Source of the DNA: Serilophus lunatus
Lineage: Eukaryota > Chordata > Aves > Passeriformes > Eurylaimidae
Reading direction: 5' to 3'
DNA length: 64,000 bases
Assembly: GCA_013399895.1 (NCBI GenBank)
Contig: VXBA01003148.1
Coordinates: forward strand, 114,570-178,569
A program made the translations under genes and the position numbers. The notes under the pieces are model-generated. The model was not told the origin of the DNA and did not search any database. It saw nothing but the letters and a program-made list of their open reading frames with translations. Of this stretch, positions 45,276-57,475 are shown piece by piece; within the stretch, counting starts at the first letter, position 1, and the number at the start of each line of letters is the position of its first letter.

Positions 45276-48200
45276 TGCATGTGTATCTGGGAGTTGAAAC
45301 TCATGCTGGGATGTGAAGCACCATCATCTCAACCACTTCTCCTTTTCCTCTGGAAAACAAACAAACATTCAGCAAACTAAGGTCCTTCTTTCCCATCCCT
45401 CATCCATCCCTGGCAAGAGGCAAGCTCTAGAAAATACGAAGAAAACAGGCACAATTGTCTTCAGCTTCTACTCTGTGCTCGTTTTATCGGCAAAGTTAAA
45501 AATCATTTGTTTCTGCCATTTTACTTTTAAACACTGTAGTTCTAGAATATCAGCAAAATCCCAGCACCATTCTTTGAAATACGTTCCTGTTTCCCATTTT
45601 GGTGTGCTTTCATTCACCAAACTTATCACCATGTTCTCATACTTATCTGGCAGATTATTAGACATTCACCCTTAGAAATGACATGTGTCTTCAAAAGGGA
45701 AAGTTCTCCTTCTGCCCCCACGTTCTTTTTTGACAATATATTCGATTTTTTAGAATGTAAAAGAGTCCTTCCAAACTTGTGTGAAGTAAGCAGAAAGAAA
45801 ACAGGTGCTAGAGACACTTGAAAAGGGTTGTCCATGATTAAGTTACAGAATTTAACAGGGAAAAGAAATAAAGAACAGATGGATTTATGTCTGAAGAATA
45901 ACATGTGCTCTTTTACTTTTGTTTTACTTTTCTGATAAACAACCCAGATAAAGGACACCTTTACTTGTTCATAAGGTAAGTAGACATAAGACAGAGAGGT
46001 CATTTACACACAGGTTTAATTAAATAAAAATTAAATTTAAAAACCTGTTCTAGTATAGTTAAAGCAACACAGCTACTCCCATACAGGCACCAGAAAAAAA
46101 CAAGAGTAGCGCATATAAAGTCACAGTCAATTTTATTGGCTTAAATTTTTGATGAAAACCTCAATGCTTCAGCTGAAATAGTTACACTGGTACCAAGACA
46201 CAAAATCCATAGCTGCAGTATGAGATTTGGGAGAAGTAGGAATCCTGAACCATTGTAGTTCAGTGACTAATATCTTCAACAACCTCTTCCACCCATATCC
46301 TTTCCTTTGTAAAAAGCTACCTACCAAATGCAATTCCAGAGAAATTCCAGATGCTGTTGGTATGGCTGTATTTGTTAAAACACAGAATAAACACTTCTTG
46401 TAAAGAGTTATCTTTGCTAGTCCACAGAGTAGCTTGGCTATTTTCTCTAAGACAGCTGGCCAAAGAAAAGGAAGAAATGAAAGAAGTTGTCAGGAAAAAG
46501 CCTGAACAGATAGCAGGGACAGGCAGGGGCAGAGACAGAGATGAAGAGAGAGGTAGTGTGGGTAAAGAAGCAGAGAAGTTTTAACTTCAGAGGAAGCCTA
46601 GAAAAAACAACCCTTTAGAGAGCAGTAAGAAAGGAAGTTTCTGTATGTGCCTAGCATTGCACCTGCTAATCTACACAATGCAAACACACAGGAAGTGACT
46701 CAGTGCTCAAAGACTGACACACGAAAGGAAGCATCCTATATTACAGGAAAAGGTATTTGGTTTATGCACGGACATAATGTTTTTGTCCAGATCTTGAGCC
46801 ACAACTGCATTTGGTTGTGTTTCTCATGTTCAGCAGCTGCCCAGTTCTAACATAGTATTTTTAACTCGGGCCCATCAAAGAGGAAGAGCAATTTTTGAGG
46901 AGGATTTTACTAATTTACCTGCCTTTATATGACAGAAGGGCTGGACCATAGTGCTCTGAAGCACCTAACCTAGCCTGGTTTTAATGTGCACCTGCATCTA
47001 TAATGTGGCAGTAAATAAAAATTAAGAAAACCTCACTTATTTGATGTTCCAGGTCAAGCACAAAGTGGGAAGACTCTACTGCTCACACTGAAAGTACTTT
47101 GTGTCATACCTTTTTTTTATCCTGATGCAACAAGATCACAATATAGTGCTGCCATATCAGATATACAAGTTCTGAGGACAAAGAAGCAGTCGGGTATCAT
47201 GGCTACTCAATCCCACTAACAGAGCAAAACAAAGGGATTTCAGTGTCTAATTCTCTTTAGTTCCCTTACCTACAATTGCTTTAAAGAAGAGATGGAATGA
47301 ATGAGCTGAAGTAGCTCCAGGTTATCAAAACTTCTGCAAAATTGCACAGCCTGCCATCCTCATTTGCAGATAGGATACATGTAAACTGGAATTTTCCTCC
47401 AGTTGACTGCTACCCTAGTACCTTAGAACACCTGAATGCATCACCTGGAAGTCCTTGTTCTGCAATCTGGCTGGACCAATGTCCTATGGACCCACAGTTT
47501 AGGAGGAGCAGCAGTTAGAAGGCCACCTTAATGTGACCCTGCAGACTTGCTCCAAATGCCACTTGGCAGAACCATAGCATGTGACCCTCAAAGTTTTGTA
47601 GTAAAACACAGAAAGTTTCCAGCTCCCTTTTCACTCATATGGCAGAAGATTAAGGTCAAAACATACCGATCATCTTATACAATTGTGTTTCCTTATTGGA
47701 AAGAATAAATACAGACACTGTGAAACCTAGCATAGACAATTAGAGGTTCCTGTAAAGGCTCACTGAACTGTATTTTAACGAGTGTTAGCCCTGAGGATGA
47801 TAACTAGTCACTGTTCTTGTGAGACGTGCAAAATGTCAGGGGAATATAAAGAAGTGTTGTGTTCAGGAAGCGTGTGATGTGACTAATAGGGTATGACAGG
47901 GGGTGTGGTTATCATGAGATATTTACCTCCCTTCAATGCTTTCATAAGACGTGAGAAAATAAGTATCTCCCTCCTCGCCTTGTCTCTCAGGGGCATGTTT
48001 ATCCACTTAGAACTAAACCTCCAGAATTTATCATACTGCTCTTACTAAAAGCCCTTTTGGGGCAATTGCTCAGGAAGTTTATTACAGAGATTCTAAATTG
48101 CGGTCCAGCTGAATAATGCTGGACACAGCATTACTCAGCTGAATTCACAGCAAACAGTTTATGGAAAAGCTCAGTTCTTGACCAAACAATGTATTTCAAG

Positions 48201-48389
48201 CTAGTATAAAATTTCTTTGTGTTTGAGTATGTGGACCACAAGCAGGATGCACTATTCCTATCTCTGATTCTCTCAGATGACTGCCTACCTCCCTGTGTCC
48301 CTGTGTCTCAGCCTTACTGTGTGAAACCCCAAGGCACATAGGAAGAGAGTAACCAAGAAGCCAATTGGCATCTGCCTGTAATATGTTTT

Positions 48390-48830
48390 TTCTGGATGCA
48401 AAAGTTAGAAGAAAAGAACATGCTGCTCTGAAGGAAACAGAAATGAAAGAAAGACGGAGGAAAGCAGACTGAAAAGCGCTGGAGAGGTGTTAGAGCAAGG
48501 GCATGAAAGGTAAGTGTTAGAATTTTGATCAAAAGATCGAACAGTAGTAAAGGAGAGAGCAAGACAGAGAGAGTGTAATGAAAAGGATTTTCAGGATGGA
48601 AGAAAGGGGGCCCAGAGCCTGGAAAAGGAAATGTTACTGTGAGAGAACTGAGGAGTAACTTCGGTTAAAAAAAAAAATCAATTAAAGGAAATGTTAATAG
48701 AAATGAACATACCTGTGTCTGACAAAGAATATAAGGGGAAGGGGAAAGAAACAGAAAAAAGCTAATAAACAGTTGGAATTAAAAAAGGAACAAGAAGTAG
48801 ATAAAGTATTTTACCCATTACTTTTTTCTT
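48390..48830 (+). repeat. Purine-rich tract
   Basis: Over about 440 bases the plus strand is strongly enriched in A and G (for example GAAAGAAAGACGGAGGAAAG and GGGGAAGGGGAAAGAAACAG). It is not a simple repeat. Such strand asymmetry can come from ancient transcription or from decayed purine microsatellites. Confidence 0.65.
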
Positions 48831-51800
48831 TTTTTGATCTTCTTTGTCTTGCAGAACATCTCACGGTGAAATAAATGGAATTTAATTTCCCAAGGGAAAC
48901 AGCTATTTAAAAAAGAAAAACTGTTGTGTACACAACTCAAATGTTACCTTTTAACTCCAGCTTCCATCCCATGAACGACCCTTCATTTCTACTAAATATT
49001 CACCATGCAGATTCTGGTCTAGGCAGATTTACACCTCTAAGCATCTCAAGCCACAAAGTACAGCTCAACTCTTCAGAACAATAAAGCCAGCAAATTCATT
49101 CAGTCTCAGAATTTCCTATAGATTTTGCATAATGATTCTGCAGAACTGAATATGAGATTGGAAGTTTTCCCCCTTTTTTTTTTTAATCCTTGCAGCATCA
49201 GGAGACACAATATGTGACAAAATCAGGAAGAAGTTCCTGGTGACAGGCAATTCCATCTGCATCTCTCTCTCCCTCACATCTTGTGACAGAATAATTCTCA
49301 CCACTATCATCACCACCTATATTTTCATATCCATGTTAAAAAACCCCAGATGCATCTATATAACATACCAAACAGTTGCTGAAAACCCAAACACAACAGC
49401 CAAAGGGTTGGTCTTCAGGATCTCAAGCTTATGAACATGAAAACCAAATGCAAGATTAAAACATATAAATTATGCTGAGGTGAATAACCATGACTTTGGT
49501 AGTTGTCACCTTCTGCAGGTTAGAGATTGTACTTATGGGGGAAAGCAAGGGACGTTCCAAATTGATGGAGGTCCCTAGGGGACAGGCAGCCTCACAGTTA
49601 CAAAGACAAAGCCTATCTCTGCTTTGTTCCTGCAGGGAGCATGGCCAGAAACAGATCAGGCTTTGGGGATGTCTTTGCTCAGCTGCAGAACGAACATCCC
49701 TTAACAACAGGATATGTATTTTGAGCAGTGCCCAAGTGATACCATTACGGTAAAAGAAGGGCTGGTTTTGTATCAGAATATTATGCTAAAATCTGTGCCA
49801 GCAAAACTGCTTACAGTCTGTAGGAACCCATCACTTTCTTCCATAAAATATTAGCAAACAACTCTGGGAAATTTTGAATAGTCACAGAGTGAGGCTAACT
49901 ACTTCCCATATGAATAATTTCTTGAAATAAAGACTCTCCTGTCTTCACTGGAGCAGAAACCAGGTAGGAACACTCATAGAATCATATCTATCACAGGAGA
50001 TAAACTACTAGTCTGATGCATTATGAGATTTCTAAACGTTCATCAGTCTGGGAGCAGATTAGAGCTGGAGGAGAGAGTAGAGGCTGATACAAGGAAATCA
50101 GATGACCAAGAAACCATGAAAAAACACATGTTAAGCATCTAGGAGACATCCACAAAGAACTTAACTTGTAATAGCAAGGTAAAAAAAGGAAAGGTGCACT
50201 AACTAAAATCAAATGGGAAATCTTTCTCTGTTTTTTTTTTTTAATGAAATACCTACAACAATACCTTCATCAGACTTATTTTTGAGTTCTGTACTTAGAG
50301 CACTCAGAAATAAATAATAAAAACAGTGATTGTTAAGGCGAATTAACTCAATGGCAGAAGCAGGCCCAAATGGTTTTGTGATAGAAACCCTTTTTACAGA
50401 ACTACCTGCATAACACTGATTGGTCACATATTCAGCTATCTAAATGCAACATGACACTATTGAGTTAGGTGGAAACTTTCACTAGCTGAATAGACTCCTG
50501 AGATAGGGCCTAGTTACATGGTTAGATTGTAAACCTTCAATAAAGTATGGTAAAACAGAGCTGTGCATGTGTGTAGAGACCCATAGATTAAGAAAGACTC
50601 TATGCACTGAAATTTTCTATGGGATTGGACTTGAGTGCCAATTTAATGATTGTTATGTGTGTTCTGCTTGCAACATAGTTTTCCAAACTCTACTTCAGCC
50701 AAGCAGTTCACTCATCAGGAAATGAAATGCTGTGGTAATGAGGAGACATAAGGCATAAGTGCTACACAAGCTTCCCATCATACTTCTACATGATTAATGG
50801 CATAGAGCTCTACTAGCACCACAAAAAGTTGAGTTTGGCTCTCTGTAGTGCAGATGCTTCTGTCTGGAGTTTGTGTCACTCATCAAATCCTCCATACAGA
50901 TGTATTCCTTGGTGTAGAATACTCTTATGCTCACACTGCAGTCTTTCCTCCTGAATGGTTATCAATAGACTCACTTGGACTCTAATAATCTTAAAGTTCT
51001 GCACTACTGCATTTAAAGTTGCTGGCCACTACACACCTACTCTGAGTATTTGCCTGTTAGAAAACTAGGCTAATTCTACTAAAAAATAGTCAAACTAAGT
51101 TGTTAATTCCTGAAGGGATTCCTGTCTGTAGATTCTAAGGCACTTTTAGAGATAGTTCTTTCTTTATACATTATAGAGTCAAAGCCCTGGTAATCCCTAT
51201 TATCTATATTCCCATATAAATAATCCAGTCCTCTTGACAGCTGTTTCGTAAAAAGGATCTAATTTTCAACAGGACCAGCATGGCTTCTACTGGCCAGAGA
51301 CAGGCATCATGTATTTTTACTAAATACGTTGCCAAAAAACATTAGGCGTGGATGGAAATGAAAGTTATGTGTCTGGTCCACAGCTCAGAGTTGATAGAGA
51401 AGTGAAACAGAATGGTTTAGAGAGAACAAGAGAGCACATAATCTGTGGCTTCAAATAGCAGACACTGAGGGTGGAAACTTAGCTCCACTGAAGCTGACAG
51501 GAATTTCTGACCAGTTCCTGGAAAGTCCCACCAACAAACAGCAAGAACACATTCCCTCTGATCAGATTCTGTAATTTAGCAAATATTTCTTTGTGTGACC
51601 AACAGTTTCTGCTGTTTGTTTAATGATGTTATAGAATACTTGGATCTGCACCTGAACTGGGGCAAGGTGAGCAGGCTCCCTGCCTGAGTATTAATGTGCT
51701 CTCATTGCATCACATAACCCACAGTTTCTCCGAGTTGAGGTCCCATTGAAGCTGCTGCCAAAGCTGCTGCCAAAGCAAATGGAGGGCCTGTCAGCAGCAC

Positions 51801-54127
51801 TGGGGGCAAAGGTTGAAGATGTCTTTCACAATATCACCAGTTTGTTTGAGAGTAATGCAGGAAAAAGACTATTAAGGTATCTTTTGTAACAGCTTCACTT
51901 GTTAAAGTGTTCATTAGGACCATAATCTGAACTTCAGTACCATGGTGGGAAGCTCTGGAAGGAATTCACTACAATTAGGATTGAAATAAGTACTCAAAAC
52001 TGAATATTTTTTTTCTCCATCAGGAAAAGCTTTTGACTAAATGAACAAACTGGAGATACTTATTTTGACATCAAAATGTCTTGAGAAATAGATTGACTTC
52101 GTAAAAGCTCTTTCTTATATATACTACAGCGAAGTCCAACTACACACAAGTTGCAAGGCACAGCAGTTAACTCTCAGGGTGAGGAGGTATTCACACAATT
52201 TGAGACACTGCAATCTCTACAGAGTCAATGAAACAGTTCAGTAGCATGTATAACAAACTACATATAACAATTCATCATTTTTAAATGTTGAATTAATTTA
52301 TGTAGGTAAAGGTAGAAGAAGCAGAAACCTGATGTAATGTCATGTTTTAACAGGCTAAATTCCCACCATGAAGTCATAGCCATGATTCTCATTTAAGGTG
52401 TGCAGTTCCACACATACCTTAAAGCTTTGGTTAAGTTTGTTTTAAAATATTACATTTCTCCAGGCTGAACTGTGCAGAGAAAAACAGCTTCAATCAACAG
52501 TTACATTACTTTGATTAGGTCAATAAAACAAAGGGTTGATTGATCCACCTTGCCTTTATTCATGTAATAGAGAATAAAATGAAGAACATCCCTTAAAATA
52601 AGCCAGGCCGGATGGAAGGTATTCCCCCATAACTGCATCTCTGCTGCTCCTTCAAGGATTCTTCTTTAGGTCACTGTTTAGGCTTTCTGACTGGGTTTCA
52701 TTGACAAAATCTTTGAGGTAATAATACACAGGCGGGCAAGAGAACTTTTCCATTACCAAGAAGAGCATGTGATCTTTACAAAAGAACACACTCTTTGTCA
52801 CTGTTCAAAACAATCACGACTTTCATCCTAACAATTCTCACCCTTTTTCTTAGGTTAGGTGAAGCTACAGTGTAATTCAGTCAATTATAAAATATCAAGA
52901 CTGAAAGAGAAATAGTTCACTGGTATCACTGTGCTTTCCTAGTACAGTTAGCATTCCAAATTACTTTAAAGCTCCTTTTTTGCAACACCTATTACACAAA
53001 CACCCTGTAAATATAAGGAAGACTAATATTCAAAATGACATTAAGTGACAAAAAAGAAATCTCAAATGATGCAAGATGAATCTGATTTTTGAAGACCAAA
53101 TTTGCCCAAACTCTTGTGTTCTTCTAATCCTAAAACTTTTGTATGGCCTCGCATTATAGTAGAAGCAAAAGAAAGTGAGGGAGGGATTTGGGGCTCAGAA
53201 GTCATGTAATTGTTTGGGTATTTCTACAACTTTTCCACTTACTTGCCATTGTCAGTTCCATCACTGGAGAGCATTTGAGGTCAGTCATGGCTGAATAAAT
53301 ACCATTCCTGTCAGCTACTTTACCCAGGTTAATGTTTGGCATCAAAATCAGTCTCATTCTAAGTTGTTTATCACAATGGCGGTGATAACATTACTTTGGC
53401 AGTACCTATGGGTTATCATTTTTGCTTTTTTTTTTTGCTTTACCAATGCACACAGTAGTCTGCATATAGTTTGTTAAGGGGAGGCATGTGGGTTCAGTTT
53501 TAAAATTCAACACAGGAGATTTGTTTTAGCAAAAAGTAATAAAAACTTTGGTGTCGGTAATGAGCACAAGTAGGTCTATCTGCTTATCTGATTGTGCAGA
53601 AACAAATTTCTCTTTCAAATACTCTCCTGCATGCACTGTAATCAAAACAGTCCACAAATAAATCAGCATTTTCCTTGATTATTTTTGTCCTCTCTGATGT
53701 CAGATATATGCCCTTCACAGGGACCTGAGTGTGATATGGCCACTGATTTCAGTGGGACCTAGTTTCAATCTTGATCTTCTCTAGTCCAATGAAAAGAGCT
53801 GAGCATGTCTTCAGGGACCCAGGTACTCACAGAGAAATTCAAACCACTTTAAGATGCCATGGCAGCACATAGGGTCATCAAAGTAGCAGAGAGCCTTCCA
53901 TATTGATTAGTTCCATGTATACATATTCCTGCAGTGTTTGCAAATAACCTTTTTTGTATGAAAACAGCAATGGCTTAGTCAAAGCCAGATCAAAGAGGCA
54001 TGCATGATTCACATCCACTAAATAAACACTGATGCCTGATGGCAGTAATACAGCTATTTATATTCATTGCTTGATTTAACCAGTGGCATTCCTTTAATAT
54101 GATAATAAGCACAGGCTGTTCGCTATG

Positions 54128-54139
54128 AAAAAAAAAAAA
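54128..54139 (+). repeat. A-run
   Basis: A 12-base A homopolymer; no linked retroposon body recognised. Confidence 0.8.
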
Positions 54140-54309
54140 GAGACACTGAAGTGCTAAACTTGCTCTTAACACCAAATAAAAGTGATATTGGTGGGCAAGT
54201 TGAGATTTGCTAATTAACTTCCCCTACAGACAAAATTAGAAGTTGAATTTTATATTATGCTCTGGAATGTCATAAGAACAAATAGGCAGGCAACTTCAGT
54301 GGGAGTTAA

Positions 54310-54440
54310 GCACTTGAATACATTGGAGGGGCTGGTAGTCCGGTCACTGGTCAGCAGTGAGCTCTGTGTTCCATTCGAATCACAGTCCTACAAATCTATC
54401 CCTTCATCTTCGCCACACTTTGTGTTGGAAAAATGAGGGC
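54310..54440 (+). mobile_element. Possible tRNA-derived SINE (MIR-like) remnant
   Basis: GTTCCATTCGAATCAC resembles the tRNA-derived B box (GGTTCGAATCC), and the preceding GGTCACTGGTCAGCAGTGAGC could be a decayed A-box half. The CORE-like part that should follow is not clear, so this stays weak. Confidence 0.3.
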
Positions 54441-57354
54441 AGAGGACTCTTTTAAATAGTGTCATCCCCAGTGACTAAAGCCCTCACACCTAAAAAAATA
54501 TCAGTAAACTGGTCTGAAATCAGCAAGTAGTTCTCAGGAACAACAATTACCCGATGACAAACATCCCACTGTACTGAAAGGGAACTTGAGCTGGAATTGT
54601 GCTACAGACACTCTCAGATGACCTGCATTCAGCCAAAGGGCCTTCCAGATCCTGCTGTTCCACAGCCACTGCTGGTTGCTGTCATTTTGCAGGCAGTCCT
54701 CTGCCAGCGTTCATCATCCGTATTACTTCACTGAAAGAAGAATGTATGAGTATGAAAACATTTTAGAACTCTGGGAAACGATCTTTTGTTAGAAGGACTT
54801 ATGATGTGGCCCACTATGGCTTTCCCTCAACTTCATCCTTTATGATATTCACACGGTACATCATTGACTACTGTAAAAGCAGTTTCAGTTTTGTCGAAAA
54901 ATCACACATGCTGCAAGAGTATGTGTGCTTCACCCTGTTTGCAGTAGTAACTATCTAATTTGCAGTGGTCAGTGATGTCTTCAAGCAACATGAAATTGGT
55001 GGTGAAATCATTAAAAACACATGAACAACAAGATGGTATCAGAGAAATCATGGGATCTTCTAAATTTGACCATGAGATTCATATATACAGCAGGTTCTAG
55101 TAGATAACCAAGAATGAAAAAAGTCTCAAAATGCAAAATCTGAAGGATGTTGCACCCAGGTTGGTACGCAATTATTTTGAGAAGGTCCAGAACTCCCTTT
55201 TCATTGGGAACTAACCCAATGTAAACAAATTGGATAGACTCTTTAATCTACTAGTGTAATCACAGGAAAAAAAGGGATAAAAATTTCTTTTTTTAAAAAA
55301 AGGTAACATCATTCCATGTACAAAAGGCCTCAGACTTTTCCTGAAGAACATAATTTATCCTAATTTTCTTTCATTATTCAAGTTTAATAAGAAGAGTACT
55401 TTCTCTCCTATGAATACCTGAAGGTTTGTAAACACTGTTTCCATTTGGGTTCTAGAGAAAGGTTATAGATTTGTTTTCACTCAGTTGTTTTGGCAAATTG
55501 CTTTTTCAAACAGGAACATGTTACAGCAGAGGCATGTTAGATTTGAAAACTGGGACTTTTCCCTCTTTTTCCTTTTACCTTCATATACATTTTCTTTTCT
55601 TCATAATTTACTATTAGTAGATCTATTGGTGAAACTTATCTGATTTAGATGAAGATTGATTTTTGATGGCTCCATTGCTATAAAATAGCAGCAGAATTTT
55701 ATTTCCTGTATTGAAGATAAGGCTGCTTCAGCTTTAGAATTGTTCTTTGGCTTATTTGCTGATTTGCTTGATAAAGAGAATAGCTTAAAGTCTTGAAGAG
55801 AGATAATTACATGTGCCAGAATAACACAGGAGTAACTGGGCTGCTGGTACTTCAAAGACAGCTTGTACTTCCTTATTAAAGAACTGCAAGAGAAGTTGTT
55901 ATTTCTCCAATAATTAATAAAGTAGCTAACTGTAACCACCAATTTTGAAAGAGATTTCAAATCCTTAGGTGATTCCAACATATTGATAAAAAACAGTATT
56001 AATTGCAACTTGAAGGAAATACTGCTCTCTTATGAGATTTTTGCTTGATAATTGAGAGTGCTTGAACTAAGATGCTCCTTATAACTCATATCTTCAGCAA
56101 CTTCTAATGACTCAGACCTGCTTCTTCAGACATGGCTTTGACACTGTACCACAGCTCCAAATACACACATGTATCAGTGCTCCTGCTGACCACAAAATGT
56201 GCTTTGACTCATAACCATATTATAACTTGAAAAGATGTCTTCAAACTGCATATGCTTCTTCAGGTGTCACCTGGTTAACACTAGGAAGATCCCACACTCT
56301 CTGTCAGCTGCATTCCTCATTCATTAGGAGACCATTACCAGTTTCAGGTAACTACTTTCATTCATGAAGAATCTAACACAGATTCTTTACAGACCTAATG
56401 TGAAGCTGGATTGCAAATTAGTTTTAGGGTGCTTAAAATTTAAGGAATTTGGCAGGTAAGCCATATAAATGAATTTTATTTAGTTATTTCTCCAATCTGC
56501 GAAGTGATTACACACTGGTGTTCTCTAAAAAATGCCTTAAAACTGTTCTCATGGCCTTTATGAAATCATTCAAATTGAAAAATATCTGTAGGCAGCAAAT
56601 GTCCTTCAGTGTAACTTTGAAAATATATTGTATTCTCCAGAAGCCTGGATTTTATTTATCTTTTGTAGTATTTGTGTACTGTTTTCCAACTTCTATCTAG
56701 TCCTACTTTGATATGCATGATTATTTTACTGAGAATAGTGTTCCCACCCTTTCCTACAAACCTCTGTAAAAATGATCTTACTTTTCTTATTGTAAACTCA
56801 AGCTGCCCCCCCAATATGAGGAGACTCAAGTGAATATTGGCTGAATTGTTTGCTCTGATAGAAACACAGAATTCCTTAGAAATTATTGAAAACACAAAAC
56901 TTTTCATGAATAAGAACTGCTTGGGAGTCTACACCATGGTCTCGACATCTGCGAAAAAGTTTTGTATCACAAGGGTTGCTGGTACAGTCTGATTCCTTTT
57001 CTGCCTTAAACTGTTGTGACAAAAGTAAAATACAAAAAACTGATTTTAATAGCAAGCCTTACCACTCTGAAGTCAGTGAGGAGACCAAGCAACATTTGCG
57101 TGGCTAGAACCCTTAGAGCTGGGCAAAAGCGAACATTGCAAACCTGGTTCTTCTTGAAGAAGAGGTGTTACATGTGGAAATGAACCAAAAAAGCAATCTA
57201 TTAAAGGCTACAGCTGTTTGACCTTCTGGGAGACAACAGAGCCTACCTACAGGAAGGGAGTCCTAGACTAATCTCATGGATATGACCCAGTTTCTATTGC
57301 TTAACTTCACAAAAGGACTTTGCAAAGTTACAGATACAACTGTTCGCAGTTTAC
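54441..57354. other. AT-rich intergenic DNA, no gene seen
   Basis: Unique sequence. A 135-codon minus-strand frame at 55601-56008 is AT-rich and has no recognised domain; I treat it as chance. Confidence 0.55.
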
Positions 57355-57475
57355 AGCTTAGGACATTTAGGAATAAGGAAAGTGAGGCAATTGGCCCAGG
57401 GTAAATCAATGACAGAGTTGTGAAGAGACTTTCATTATCCCATTCTTATTCTAGCCACTCATCAGCACAGCCTCC
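57355..57475 (-). mobile_element. MIR-type CORE-SINE fragment, minus strand
   Basis: AATAAGGAAAGTGAGGCAAT, then GGCCCAGGGTAAATCAATGA and CAGAGTTGTGAAGAGACTTT, match the reverse complement of the MIR core (GAGGAAACTGAGGCAC, then GCCCAAGGTCACACAG and GGCAGAGC). MIR elements are ancient and usually about 25-30 percent diverged, as here. Confidence 0.7.

Larger units (their letters stand above)
45276..54309. other. AT-rich intergenic DNA, no gene seen
   Basis: About 9 kb with no recognised exon, RNA gene or large transposon. A purine-rich plus strand at 46440-46630 and 48390-48830 is notable, the latter with a good donor-like AAGGTAAGTG at about 48509. A short duplicated AAGCTGCTGCC lies near 51750-51772. 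Confidence 0.55.

Noticed and set aside
46351..46584. Lys/Glu/Arg-rich 77-codon frame
   Set aside because: Reflects a purine-rich low-complexity strand rather than a coiled-coil protein.
49974..50010. CATAGAATCATATCTATCAC, resembling the reverse of a CR1 tail
   Set aside because: Only about 12 bases match and the adjacent CR1 sequence is absent.
55601..56008. 135-codon minus-strand frame
   Set aside because: AT-rich, Asn/Lys/Ser-rich product without a motif; consistent with chance.
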